Shown here: positions 1 through 8,350 of the stretch, in pieces
Layout: the number at the start of each line of letters is the position of its first letter
Position numbering within the stretch: the stretch's first letter is position 1
NCBI GenBank assembly: GCA_029244985.1
Contig: JAQWQD010000029.1
Coordinates: forward strand, 1 to 40,858
Origin: Gammaproteobacteria bacterium
Lineage (GTDB): Bacteria > Pseudomonadota > Gammaproteobacteria > Pseudomonadales > Pseudohongiellaceae
Direction of reading: 5' to 3'
Length of the DNA stretch: 40,858 bases
The notes under the pieces: generated by a model
Seen by the model: only the letters and a program-made list of their open reading frames with translations
What the model was told of the DNA's origin: nothing
The model's database searches: none
Made by a program: the position numbers and the translations under genes

Positions 1-567
1 GCTGATGGCGCAGCTGGTATGGCCTTATTTGTAACGCATATTTCAGCGGCCACAGGTGCCCTCTCCTGGATGATCATCGAATGGATTAAGTATGGCAAAC
101 CCAGTGGCCTCGGAGCTATTACCGGCATGGTAGCGGGGCTGGCAACTATTACACCAGCCTCTGGCTCAGTTGGTCCCGCCGGAGCTTTGTTAGTTGGATT
201 GGCTGGCGGCGTAATTTGCTATTTTGCGACTACCTTTCTAAAACAAAGAATGAAAATTGACGATTCCCTTGACGTGTTTCCAGTTCACGGTGTGGGTGGC
301 ATTGTAGGAACTTTCCTTGCGGGCATATTAGTGTCCAGTAATCTTGGAATCTTCAGTGGCAATGGCCTCGCGGACGGCATGACAATAGGTTCGCAAGTTA
401 GCGTTCAAGTCACCGGTATTTTAGCCGTTGGCATTTATACCGCGATTGTCACTTTTATTGTGTTAAAAATTGTTAGCGCAATGACTTCTGGCATTCGAGT
501 TAATGATGAACAAGAGCAAATGGGTTGTGACATTGTTGACCACGATGAAAAAGGCTATTCAATGTAG
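1..567 (+). CDS. amtB: Ammonium transporter (Amt family), C-terminal part, 5' truncated by window edge
   Basis: The reading frame is open from base 1, so the gene starts outside the window; 188 codons and the stop are visible. Amt proteins are trimeric inner-membrane channels that conduct ammonium or ammonia. The visible part holds about five hydrophobic segments. The motif FPVHGVGGIVG (His codon at 286-288) matches the second pore histidine of the twin-His site of Amt proteins. The stretch before it, with THISAATGALSWM and ITPASGSVGPAGALLVG, is also typical of the family. The C-terminal tail (NDEQEQMGCDIVDHDEKGYSM) resembles the cytosolic tail that interacts with GlnK/PII; whether glnK lies upstream cannot be seen. 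It is followed by a strong terminator. The family call is very secure, the exact paralogue is not. Confidence 0.95.
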   Translation, partial: ADGAAGMALFVTHISAATGALSWMIIEWIKYGKPSGLGAITGMVAGLATITPASGSVGPAGALLVGLAGGVICYFATTFLKQRMKIDDSLDVFPVHGVGGIVGTFLAGILVSSNLGIFSGNGLADGMTIGSQVSVQVTGILAVGIYTAIVTFIVLKIVSAMTSGIRVNDEQEQMGCDIVDHDEKGYSM

Positions 568-587
568 CAAACAATTCGCTAATCGAT

Positions 588-617
588 AAAAAAAGCCGGC
601 TCTTGCCGGCTTTTTTT
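588..617 (+). terminator. Rho-independent terminator shared by amtB and the convergent thioesterase gene
   Basis: The stem AGCCGGC/GCCGGCT closes a TCTT loop (601-604), preceded by a run of A and followed by seven T. The A-run on one side and T-run on the other make it bidirectional, serving the two convergent genes that end at 567 and 625. Confidence 0.9.
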
Positions 618-624
618 ATTTAAT

Positions 625-1053
625 CTAATTACTTTTTTTTAAAGTTGTAATGGCGTAAACCAATTTATTTCCTTCTGGGTCACTAAACGTAGTAGCAATC
701 AAGCAAGTACTTCTCCCGTCATTGATTAATTCGCCCTTTAAAAAAAAGTGTGGACCTTCTACTGGCGCGAAATAATCAATACGCATATTTACCGTTGTGG
801 ACCACTTAAATTTGCGTTGCTCGGCGATCGAAGTTCTGGCCACATAAATGGAAATCATATCCACATAGATACCATGAAACCCACCGAATAATTGATTCCT
901 AGGGTTCAATAAATGCTCAGGCAAATGAGCATCAACTTCAACCAATCCAGGTTCTTCTTTTAATATCTTCCACTGATGAGACTGGACCAGATCTCCGGCA
1001 TTATGTCCAGGTGAGAGAAAAATAGGCTTGCTGCTGGGGGGTAATTGACTCAT
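625..1053 (-). CDS. PaaI-like hotdog-fold thioesterase
   Basis: Probable acyl-CoA thioesterase. The segment LLNPRNQLFGGFHGIYVDMISIYVA resembles the helix-containing core of hotdog enzymes (N-x-x-x-x-FGG...H-G...D). It is followed by STTVNMRIDYFAPVEG and a last strand ending in TTFSDPEGNKLVYAITTLKK, the usual substrate-channel strands of the PaaI/YbgC group. The frame is open upstream to a TTG at 1116. I prefer the ATG at 1053 (142 aa), because the N-terminal extension is low in hotdog character and would run into the divergent promoter region shared with the gene at 1171. There is no good Shine-Dalgarno for either start. The substrate is unknown. The gene ends at the terminator it shares with amtB. 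Confidence 0.8.
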   Translation of the reverse strand: MSQLPPSSKPIFLSPGHNAGDLVQSHQWKILKEEPGLVEVDAHLPEHLLNPRNQLFGGFHGIYVDMISIYVARTSIAEQRKFKWSTTVNMRIDYFAPVEGPHFFLKGELINDGRSTCLIATTFSDPEGNKLVYAITTLKKSN

Positions 1054-1160
1054 TGCTTTTCTACTACTAGATTTCGCAAAGGGATGAAGGATGAAGTAAT
1101 TAGAGCGACTGGTCAAATCTAGAGCAGAACTCTATACTTCTCCCAAACATCCAAATTGTC

Positions 1161-1165
1161 AGGAG
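1161..1165 (+). promoter_or_regulatory. Shine-Dalgarno AGGAG that fixes the start of the serine hydrolase
   Basis: AGGAG sits five bases before the ATG at 1171. An in-frame TTG at 1156 lies upstream of this site and is therefore unlikely to be the start. Confidence 0.8.
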
Positions 1166-1170
1166 TTTCT

Positions 1171-2478
1171 ATGCTTCCTCTAATAACAAGCACAGTAAAA
1201 ATTCATGGCCGGCGATTACTTCTGCTAATCGCGGCTATATCAATCACCTCTTCCGCCTGGGCCAATGGTTTGCCCACAGCCAACCCAGAAAGTGTGGGTG
1301 TTTCCAGCGAGCGGCTCGGCAGATTATCGGAGTCGATGCAACGCTATGTCGATTCGAATCAATTGGCTGGCACCGTTTCTCTGATCGCCCGCAAGGGGAA
1401 GGTCATCCACTTAGAATCCCAAGGCTGGAAAAGCAAGGAAAATAAAGAGGAAATGTCGGAGGACACAATCTTCTTCATTATGTCCATGACTAAGCCGATT
1501 GTTTCAACAGCACTGATGATGCTTTACGAGGAAGGCCATTTCTTGTTAACAGATCCAATAACCGACTGGATTCCTGAGGTCGCCGGGAAAGAAGTTATTG
1601 TTGAGAATGAATTCGGCGCCCATCGAATACAAGCCTACCGACCGATCGATTTCCGTCATGTGCTTTCTCACACGGCCGGACTCGACCCAAGTCGAGATGC
1701 TTTGAATGACGATGAAGTAGCTCTATTAGAAAGAATGGATAATCTTGAAGACACAATTCGGCGCAGAGCTCCTTTACCCCTCGCCTTTCATCCTGGAGAT
1801 GACTGGCAGTATGGTAGCTCCACGGATTACGTCGCACTTTTAGTTGAACGTATTGCTGGCGAGCCTATTCAAGATTATCTTCAGCGGAAGATCTTTGACC
1901 CACTTGGAATGGAAGATACGTTCTATGCGGTACCCGCTGAGAAACGTGATCGAGTTGCTTCCGTTTACAGCCCTTCAGGCCCCGACCAAAGCATCGAACT
2001 ATCCCGGACGAATGAATACTCCGATCGGCCCTTTTTTGGTGAAAATTACTATGGGGGTGTCGCTGGATTATTTTCAACCGCGCCGGATTACTTTCGCTTC
2101 AGTCAAATGTTGCTTAATGGTGGTGATTTAGATGGAGTGCGGTTACTAAGCCCAAAAACTGTGAGCCTCATGATTTCTAATCACAGTGGTGACAACGATG
2201 TCTACATAAGAGGTCCTGGTTACACTTTTGGCCTAGGCTTTGGCCTGGTAAGTGATGCTGGCAAAGCACGCGATCCATTAACACCAGGGACATTTAGCTG
2301 GGGTGGCGCTTGGGGGACAATCTTCTGGGTAGACCCTGTTGAAGAAATGATTGGAATTATGATGACGCAAATTACATCTTATCGACATTTGACTGTCCGC
2401 CAAGATTTAGGAGTGACGGCAATGCAATCAATCATTGATTCCAACTCACCTTTGTTTGGTTATCCAGTTTTAGAATAA
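1171..2478 (+). CDS. Secreted serine hydrolase of the beta-lactamase (class C / esterase EstB-like) family
   Basis: The 435-aa product has an N-terminal signal peptide (basic HGRR, hydrophobic LLLLIAAISI, likely cleavage after SAWA) and should act in the periplasm or be exported. The nucleophile motif SxxK is present as S105-M-T-K108. The second motif is Y214-G-S in the place of YxN. A WGGAWGT motif near the C-terminus sits where the third active-site motif (K/H-x-G) is expected. HTAGLDPS also fits the family. The Pfam beta-lactamase fold includes penicillin-binding esterases, D-amino-acid peptidases and true AmpC enzymes. Length and motif variants point to an esterase or peptidase rather than a resistance enzyme, but substrate cannot be read from sequence. 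A long hairpin follows the stop. Confidence 0.88.
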   Translation: MLPLITSTVKIHGRRLLLLIAAISITSSAWANGLPTANPESVGVSSERLGRLSESMQRYVDSNQLAGTVSLIARKGKVIHLESQGWKSKENKEEMSEDTIFFIMSMTKPIVSTALMMLYEEGHFLLTDPITDWIPEVAGKEVIVENEFGAHRIQAYRPIDFRHVLSHTAGLDPSRDALNDDEVALLERMDNLEDTIRRRAPLPLAFHPGDDWQYGSSTDYVALLVERIAGEPIQDYLQRKIFDPLGMEDTFYAVPAEKRDRVASVYSPSGPDQSIELSRTNEYSDRPFFGENYYGGVAGLFSTAPDYFRFSQMLLNGGDLDGVRLLSPKTVSLMISNHSGDNDVYIRGPGYTFGLGFGLVSDAGKARDPLTPGTFSWGGAWGTIFWVDPVEEMIGIMMTQITSYRHLTVRQDLGVTAMQSIIDSNSPLFGYPVLE

Positions 2479-2487
2479 GAAAAACTA

Positions 2488-2523
2488 ATACTATAAAAGG
2501 GCTATCTGGCCCTTTTATAGTAT
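2488..2523. terminator. Long hairpin between convergent genes, probable bidirectional terminator
   Basis: A perfect 15-base inverted repeat (2488-2502 with 2509-2523) closes a six-base loop. It lies between the stops of the serine hydrolase (2478) and the metallo-beta-lactamase-fold gene (2577). The AT-rich outer stem supplies U on either strand, but there is no long T-run. Confidence 0.7.
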
Positions 2524-2576
2524 TTGGCAACGATAGAATGGAAGGGATTTTTTGCCCCTATCAACCTAACTAGAAC

Positions 2577-3641
2577 TTATCTTTCGTCAAGCAGCTGATA
2601 AATACGCCTAATCGCTCGAGGGTCGACACCAACTTCACGAATTTGTGAAAAGCTCGCAGTATGATTAGTCATATCAATTTCAGTCGCTGCCTCTTCCCAA
2701 CTTACGCCTCTGCTATGCATGGCGCCTGTCTTGACCCATAAATCACGCAAATATTCCTGAAAGTTTCCTATTTGCTCTTTGGATCGCATAACCGGCCCAT
2801 GTCCTGGTAACCAGGCATCAAAATCTAAAGACTTTAACCCTTCAAGTGCAGCTGGCCATTCGTCTACGTGACCATCCCCCATATAAGCAAGGCCGGGAAG
2901 CATCATGTCACCCGTAAATGCTATCCGCTCCTGTGGAAGGAATATGACCACATCGCCGCCGGTATGGGCACGACCAAAATGCAGCAGTTGAATTTCTCGT
3001 GAACCAGAAGCAACAACTTGAAATAAGGTCATTTTATCTTGCAAGGTAATATTTGGTGGTGTTGGATTCACTTCAGGAATAGCATTCATGTAATCTGTTT
3101 GCACACGCAACTGCTCCTGCAAGCGCGCTTTACGAGAGGGATCCGATTCCTGATTCACTTGTATTTCAAGATTGGATACCATCATTGGCACAGGATCGGA
3201 AAAACTTTTAAAAGTATTTTCCTCGAGAACATTTCCTATTTCGCCGTTTAACTTAGCCCTAGTAAATTCATGGCCTATAATCTCAACACCTGGGGGGAAG
3301 GATTGATTACCGTGGGCATGGTCAAAATGGTAATGGCTATTCACCAGATAGCGGACCGGTTTGTCAGTGATAACTGGGATGGAATCTAACAACGCGCGGG
3401 ATGCAGATGGAGTTACATGCGAATCCACAACAAGCGTGTCGAATTCACCCACTAATACCATAGCGTTACTCATGGTGTGAATACTGCCATTGCCACCTAC
3501 AAACCAAACATCTTCAGCAACTTCTTCAAATCGATGAGAACCTGATTCAACAATTCTGCCCTGTGCACTCAAGGCCTCTGGCAGTAATAACAGAAAGGAA
3601 ATGAGAGGAACGAGTCCTAGTTTATGTATTTTATTGTTCAT
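2577..3641 (-). CDS. Secreted metallo-beta-lactamase-fold hydrolase
   Basis: The 354-aa protein starts with a signal peptide (MNNKIHK, hydrophobic LGLVPLISFLLLLPEALSA). The metal-binding motif HxHxDH is present as H103-Y-H105-F-D107-H108, in NSHYHFDHAHGN. A later GRAHTGGDVVIFLP supplies the third His, GDMM the bridging Asp, and LPGHGPV the last His. The layout resembles B3-like and quinoprotein-relay/SoxH-type periplasmic MBL proteins. An insertion of about 50 residues, rich in charged residues (LEIQVNQESDPSRKARLQEQL), lies between the second and third metal motifs and may cover the active site. Substrate unknown. It faces the serine hydrolase across a hairpin; the upstream region (3642-4122) has no gene. 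Confidence 0.88.
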   Translation of the reverse strand: MNNKIHKLGLVPLISFLLLLPEALSAQGRIVESGSHRFEEVAEDVWFVGGNGSIHTMSNAMVLVGEFDTLVVDSHVTPSASRALLDSIPVITDKPVRYLVNSHYHFDHAHGNQSFPPGVEIIGHEFTRAKLNGEIGNVLEENTFKSFSDPVPMMVSNLEIQVNQESDPSRKARLQEQLRVQTDYMNAIPEVNPTPPNITLQDKMTLFQVVASGSREIQLLHFGRAHTGGDVVIFLPQERIAFTGDMMLPGLAYMGDGHVDEWPAALEGLKSLDFDAWLPGHGPVMRSKEQIGNFQEYLRDLWVKTGAMHSRGVSWEEAATEIDMTNHTASFSQIREVGVDPRAIRRIYQLLDER

Positions 3642-4122
3642 AGGGTTGGTCCTATTTTAGTGGTATTTTTTTGTACTTTAGAGCTTAAAGTGGCGAAACC
3701 AAAATGCAATTATCAACATTTGAGCTCTATAATAGTCAGGAAAAAAGCACATTATCGCATCATCTATACTCTGTAAAGCAGTGGTCAGAATCTGTAATTT
3801 AGTGTTTTAATTTGCTGAAAAGTGCAGAATAAATTGAGTAAGACACAGATTTCAATGATCTATACTATAGTTCTTATTGAGTATTATGAGCTTTCAATTT
3901 ACATGCTTTTTTTGTTTTAAGAACCAAAGTGTTAAAGGTGATTTGGCCGAAAGCGACGAACTTCACAAACAAGTTCTGGATTGTAGGACTCTGCCAAAAA
4001 GTAGTCTCTAAAAGGAGAACAATAGATTACACATCAAAAAGAAGTGAAGCAAAAGCGGGCCAAAAGCCCGCTTATTTTTTTGCGCTATTAAAAGCACTCA
4101 TTCTACCTGCTGTTTACACAAA
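3642..4122. other. Gene-free region of 481 bases with hairpins, an orphan Shine-Dalgarno and a terminator
   Basis: I see no convincing gene. On the plus strand it holds a small inverted repeat GAACTT/AAGTTC (3958-3963 with 3971-3976), then a strong AAAGGAG (about 4011-4017) with no ATG, GTG or TTG at useful distance, then a rho-independent terminator (4053-4080). An untranslated RNA ending at about 4080, or the remains of a deleted gene, would explain this. Promoters for the minus-strand gene at 3641 must also lie here, but I could not pick convincing -35/-10 boxes. Confidence 0.45.
4053..4080 (+). terminator. Rho-independent terminator with no gene before it
   Basis: The stem AAGCGGGC/GCCCGCTT (8 bp) has a CAAAA loop and is followed by ATTTTTTT. 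It is oriented for plus-strand transcripts, yet the nearest upstream plus-strand gene ends at 2478, beyond another terminator and a minus-strand gene. The stem could also fold in minus-strand RNA, but there the A-run precedes it only weakly. It lies just past the 3' end (4123) of the PEBP gene, so a role for that gene is possible. Confidence 0.75.
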
Positions 4123-4698
4123 TTATTCTTTGCGTTCGTAATGACCCATAAGCATACCAGTGCCTATCACATGGCCATCAATTGCTTCCAACAATTGATC
4201 CTTATTGAGCCCTGCCGCTAAATCAAGATCTTCATCAAGCGCATATATTCGAAAATCATACTGGTGCAATTGGCCATTTGCCGGAGGGCGAGGTCCGAAA
4301 TAACCGGAGCGACCCAAACCATTGTTGCCATTAATCATACCTGCTAACCCATCAACCATGGGCTCGGCTTCAGCTGCTAAACCGCCAGGGAGTCCGCTCG
4401 CACTCGCTGGAATATTGTAGACAACCCAATGAACAAAAGGCGTCTCCATCATACCAATCTCGACAACTTTAGGATCATCACAAATTAGCGCTAGAGATTG
4501 CGTTCCTGCCGGCAAATCTGACCAGGTTAGGTCAATGGAGGTATTTGCGCCATAGGCAGAATTTTCCTCTGGCACCATGCCATGATGATCAAAAATAGAA
4601 CTTGTCACAGTAATTGTGTCTTCCATGTCTTGAGCCGCTAATAGCATTGAAAATACCAATGCCGGTGCAGCTACCATAGCTGTTAATAACTTCTTCAT
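4123..4698 (-). CDS. Secreted YbhB/YbcL-family (PEBP, Raf-kinase-inhibitor-like) protein
   Basis: 191 aa with a signal peptide (MKKLLTAMVAAPALVFSMLLAAQ), so probably periplasmic. The PEBP hallmarks are present: LICDDPKVV (DxDP-like ligand-pocket motif), VHWVVYNIPAS, and GYFGPRPPANGQLHQYDFRIYALD (GxxGPxPPxG-x-HxYxF). The family binds anionic or phosphorylated ligands, and in bacteria its physiological role is mostly unknown. The start is well supported by GGAG seven bases upstream of the ATG. It is separated from the acyl-CoA synthetase gene by 76 bases and may or may not be co-transcribed with it. Confidence 0.92.
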   Translation of the reverse strand: MKKLLTAMVAAPALVFSMLLAAQDMEDTITVTSSIFDHHGMVPEENSAYGANTSIDLTWSDLPAGTQSLALICDDPKVVEIGMMETPFVHWVVYNIPASASGLPGGLAAEAEPMVDGLAGMINGNNGLGRSGYFGPRPPANGQLHQYDFRIYALDEDLDLAAGLNKDQLLEAIDGHVIGTGMLMGHYERKE

Positions 4699-4774
4699 TT
4701 ATTTCTCCTCAAGTTTGGTATTGAACTTTCATTTTACTTGTTCCGCACGGTGTGTTGTTGAGCTAATATTTAAC

Positions 4775-6418
4775 TTATTTCTTAGCATAATCAACACTCT
4801 CGGCTTTTTCCCTAAGTAGGTACTTTTGCACCTTTCCAGTCGAAGTCTTATCGATAGGACCAAAAACTACTTTTTTTGGCGTCTTAAATCCAGCTAATTC
4901 TTCCCGACAGTAAGCAATAAGCTCACTGGAGCTCATTTCTTCGCCAGATTTCAAGCTAACGAAAGCACAGGGTACCTCACCCCATTTCGTATCGCTGCTT
5001 GCCACTACAGCGGCTTCCAATATTTTTGGATGTTTGAAAAGTACCGATTCGATTTCCAACGACGAAATGTTCTCACCGCCGGATATAATGATGTCTTTTG
5101 AGCGATCTTTTATCTGAGTATAGCCATCTTCATACCAGACTGCTAAATCGCCGGAATGAAACCATCCATCAGAAAAAGAAGCTTCTGTTGTATTGGGATT
5201 CTTGAGATAGCCCTTCATAGTGAGATTCCCTCGAATAAAAATCTCACCCATGGCCTTGCCATCTTTAGGTACGGGTTGCATTGTTTCTGGGTCCGCTACC
5301 ATTACCTCATCTTGCAATGGTGCCCTTACCCCTTGCCTCGCCAACATTTCAGCTCGATCCGCTACAGAAAGTTCCTTCCACTCTTGTTTGGGGGCACAGA
5401 CCACGCACGGGCCATAAGTTTCGGTAAGCCCATAAACATGAGTGACACTGAACCCCATATTTTCCATTCCTGCAATTACTGCGGCTGGAGGTGCTGCTCC
5501 CGCGGTCATTGCGGAAACCTGATGATCAATACCTTGCTTTAATTCATCATCAGCATTAATCAGAGTATTGAGTACAACTGGCGCTCCGCAAAAATGCGAG
5601 ACTCGGTGCTGCTTAATAGCACTAAAGATTAGATCATCTCTAACATGACGCAAACAAACACTAACACCTGCCACTGCTGCAAGCGTCCAGGGAAAACACC
5701 AACCATTGCAATGAAACATTGGCAATGTCCAGAGATAGACTGGATGATCTCCCATATTCCAACAAAGCACATTAGATACTGCATTCAAGTATGCGCCACG
5801 ATGATGGTAAACTACCCCCTTCGGATCCCCTGTTGTTCCAGACGTATAATTTAAAGAAATCGCCTGCCATTCATCACTAATCTGAAAACATCGATAGTCC
5901 TTATCTCCTGTCTTAATAAAATCGTCGTAACTGCTTTCACCTAACAATTCACCTTGTTGAAAATTCGGATCATCGATATCAATAACGATAGGCTTCTCAG
6001 GCAACAAATCTAGTGCTTCTTTTATCGTGGTGCTGAATTCTTTGTCGGTAAATAAAATTTTTGTTTCTGCATGCTCCAAAATAAACGCGATGGCTTTTGC
6101 ATCGAGCCTTACATTCAGAGCATTTAAAACAGCACCGGTCATGGGTACACCAAAATGCGCCTCAAAAGTCTCTGATGTGTTGGCCCCCATAAAAGAAACC
6201 GTATCACCTTTACCTATTCCGCGGCTTTGCAAAGCTGAAGCAAGCAAACAAGATCGACCATAGGTTTCTTCCCAAGTATAAGTTCGCTCCCCTTGGATAA
6301 TAGATGGTTTTGCAGGATAAACGCTGGCGCTTCGCTCCAGGAAACTCAAAGGCGTTAGGTGGGCAAAATTTGCCCGATTTTGATCCAGGTTCTGCTCGTA
6401 GATGTTGTTCGTACTCAT
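4775..6418 (-). CDS. AMP-forming acyl-CoA synthetase (ANL superfamily)
   Basis: 547 aa, full length for the family. It should activate a carboxylic acid through acyl-AMP to acyl-CoA in the cytoplasm. The phosphate-binding loop is Y191-TSGTTGDPKG. It is followed by YLWTLPMFHCNGWCFPWT, HVYGLTETYGP (A5-type motif), GWFHSGDLAVWYEDGY, the hinge region DRSKDIIISGGENIS and the catalytic Lys K529 in KTSTGKVQKYLL. The overall pattern is that of the medium-chain / methylmercaptopropionate-CoA ligase (DmdB-like) group, but specificity cannot be read from motifs. It starts 29 bases after the stop of the methyltransferase/GNAT gene, on the same strand, so the two probably share a transcript. Confidence 0.92.
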   Translation of the reverse strand: MSTNNIYEQNLDQNRANFAHLTPLSFLERSASVYPAKPSIIQGERTYTWEETYGRSCLLASALQSRGIGKGDTVSFMGANTSETFEAHFGVPMTGAVLNALNVRLDAKAIAFILEHAETKILFTDKEFSTTIKEALDLLPEKPIVIDIDDPNFQQGELLGESSYDDFIKTGDKDYRCFQISDEWQAISLNYTSGTTGDPKGVVYHHRGAYLNAVSNVLCWNMGDHPVYLWTLPMFHCNGWCFPWTLAAVAGVSVCLRHVRDDLIFSAIKQHRVSHFCGAPVVLNTLINADDELKQGIDHQVSAMTAGAAPPAAVIAGMENMGFSVTHVYGLTETYGPCVVCAPKQEWKELSVADRAEMLARQGVRAPLQDEVMVADPETMQPVPKDGKAMGEIFIRGNLTMKGYLKNPNTTEASFSDGWFHSGDLAVWYEDGYTQIKDRSKDIIISGGENISSLEIESVLFKHPKILEAAVVASSDTKWGEVPCAFVSLKSGEEMSSSELIAYCREELAGFKTPKKVVFGPIDKTSTGKVQKYLLREKAESVDYAKK

Positions 6419-6447
6419 TTGTCTAAAACCTTATCAACTTGACTGTT

Positions 6448-8190
6448 TTACATAAAATCCATATCGCCTGCTGTGAGCCACCATTTACCGTATAGATCAA
6501 CGGAATGTGGGCCAGGATTCCAACTGTTGCAAGGTATCTCGATCCCAAGATGATTCTCAATTGCCATCTCTGATTTAACCGCATCGAGCCAGCCTCTAGT
6601 AATCCACAATTTTAATTCTGCCTCGGGCACAAGCTGACTCAAACTAGTAAGCACCTGCTTCATGATTGACAGAGGACATATTAAGTCCATTACTAACAAC
6701 CGGTGCTCATGCTCTTTTAAAAACACTGCTGCAACAGGTTTTTCTGTTCCATCATTTAGAAAAATACATCGGTAGAGATCTGTATGGGCGAATGGGTGTT
6801 CAAAATAACGATACTTGATGTAGTTACAGTGCCTATCTCCAATAATCCCTGTAGTCGTTTCTTGCTTCATCGATTGCCATAAATAATCGATTTCTTGCTG
6901 GTGCTGCGAACAAGAAATATCTATTGGAGATAAATGAAAAGGAAATGTCGCAACTTCTTGATTAAGAGGATAGACCAACTCAAGAAACTCATCAGTCTTT
7001 TCATAAAGACCCAGCCTTAATGCAATATTCATTGCTTTCTGATTCGGGAAACCAAACCCCAGCAAATGATTGACTGTATTCCCTATTTCTCGCTCAAGGA
7101 AAGTCGCTGCGGTCTTAAAAAAAAGACTATTTTTGCCATACTGCCTGCGAATCTCTGGAAGCACCATTACATCACAAACTTGTATAGCGGTATTCGGCTC
7201 GCCAAAATAATGTATTTGTCGTGGTGCACCTCCATAGTGGGATACAATTTTTCCACTTTTGGCCTCTCTCGCTATCACACACTTTCCCGCACCTAAGTCA
7301 TATTTCCATTTCCAAACATCTGGGTTAAATGTAGTGTCGAAGCTCTCTTCAAATAAAGTTGAAATTTCACACGGCTCAAAACTATCTATATCACCATATT
7401 TAGCAAAAGCATATTCTCCGCTGGGGCTACTATCTTTTTGCAGCCTAAATATTCTATAGCAGCGCCGATTGCTAATTAATTCATCTTCAGTGGCTGTAAT
7501 TTCATTCGTAATTTCTACTGCTGTTTTTTTTGCGATCTTTCTAAGTAAACCAATACTAAAAATTGCATCGGCGGTATAGTCTAGGTCGTCTAATACCAAA
7601 TAACTTAATCTTTCAGCGAGTTGTCGCATACTGGTTAGATTAGGAAGTGTCGACCTCTCTATCTTGGAATCATCATTTATATACTCACCGAAAACTATTA
7701 ACCTGCCTTGACCACGAAGCAATTCTCGTGTTTTGCTCAACATGGACATTTGCTGCAAGTAGTGGTGGTTGCCTTCAACAACTATCAAGTCGAATTTTTC
7801 ATCAGAATACTGACCTTTAATCTCTCCATCTGCGAAAGAAAAATTGTAGACTTCCCAGCTAGAAGCTGCAGGTACTTCTTGATCAATCCATTTAACTCGA
7901 TATCCTTCTTTCTCAAATCTCTTCGCCAAATAGGCACAACTAAACCCGTGCAGAAGGACAGACAGCTGTCGATTACCCTCGACATCATTTTTCTTATCGC
8001 AGCTATGATTGCCTAGATGGAATATTTTCTCTGCGAATAGCCTTTGCTGTTCCTGGTAATTTTCATTTTCTGAGGCGTTAGAATGAAGTCCATAATGCAA
8101 AAACGGGCACTGTCCAAATTCTTGGACAAGCAATTCTGAATAGGTTTTTTGAACCCCTGATAATGAGGAGAGATCTTTAGAATTCAACAA
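6448..8190 (-). CDS. Two-domain protein: degenerate methyltransferase-like N-terminus and GNAT acyltransferase C-terminus
   Basis: 580 aa, cytosolic, no signal peptide. Residues about 60-215 look like a class I Rossmann methyltransferase: strand VLLHGFSCAYLAKRFE where motif I is expected, then KWIDQEV, FDLIVVEGNHHYL and LRGQGRLIVFGEY. The usual glycine-rich motif (DxGxG) is not intact, so SAM binding is doubtful. Residues about 275-440 look like a GNAT N-acyltransferase, with KCVIAREAKSGKIVSHYGG, QVCDVMVLPEIRRQYGKNSLF (acyl-CoA loop region) and FGFPNQKAMNIALRLGLYEK. The last 130 residues are unassigned. The start is a TTG with no clear Shine-Dalgarno, so it is provisional. The acyl-CoA synthetase directly downstream could supply an acyl donor; this is inference from position only. 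Confidence 0.6.
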   Translation of the reverse strand: MLNSKDLSSLSGVQKTYSELLVQEFGQCPFLHYGLHSNASENENYQEQQRLFAEKIFHLGNHSCDKKNDVEGNRQLSVLLHGFSCAYLAKRFEKEGYRVKWIDQEVPAASSWEVYNFSFADGEIKGQYSDEKFDLIVVEGNHHYLQQMSMLSKTRELLRGQGRLIVFGEYINDDSKIERSTLPNLTSMRQLAERLSYLVLDDLDYTADAIFSIGLLRKIAKKTAVEITNEITATEDELISNRRCYRIFRLQKDSSPSGEYAFAKYGDIDSFEPCEISTLFEESFDTTFNPDVWKWKYDLGAGKCVIAREAKSGKIVSHYGGAPRQIHYFGEPNTAIQVCDVMVLPEIRRQYGKNSLFFKTAATFLEREIGNTVNHLLGFGFPNQKAMNIALRLGLYEKTDEFLELVYPLNQEVATFPFHLSPIDISCSQHQQEIDYLWQSMKQETTTGIIGDRHCNYIKYRYFEHPFAHTDLYRCIFLNDGTEKPVAAVFLKEHEHRLLVMDLICPLSIMKQVLTSLSQLVPEAELKLWITRGWLDAVKSEMAIENHLGIEIPCNSWNPGPHSVDLYGKWWLTAGDMDFM

Positions 8191-8350
8191 GATTTACTTG
8201 GCTATTATTGCTTTAGTACGATGTCGAGGCAATATAACCCGCAAAACAGATTTTGCCTAGTCATTCAATTAGGTGACGCTGTCAGACATGCGACAAAATG
8301 CCTCTGGATTAGAAGCACTTACAAATGCTGGTTTGAGGTAGAATACAGTA

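Noticed and set aside
1171..3641. The serine hydrolase and MBL-fold genes as antibiotic-resistance beta-lactamases
   Set aside because: Both belong to broad folds with many other functions. The YGS variant and the length of the first, and the long insert of the second, argue against a clear resistance call.
3929..4141. 70-codon plus-strand frame in the gap after the MBL gene
   Set aside because: It runs through a strong rho-independent terminator, has no Shine-Dalgarno, and has no recognisable content.
8290..8344. TAGAAT as a -10 box giving a leaderless regB message
   Set aside because: No acceptable -35 at 16-18 bases; the spacing to the ATG is suggestive but not enough for a feature.
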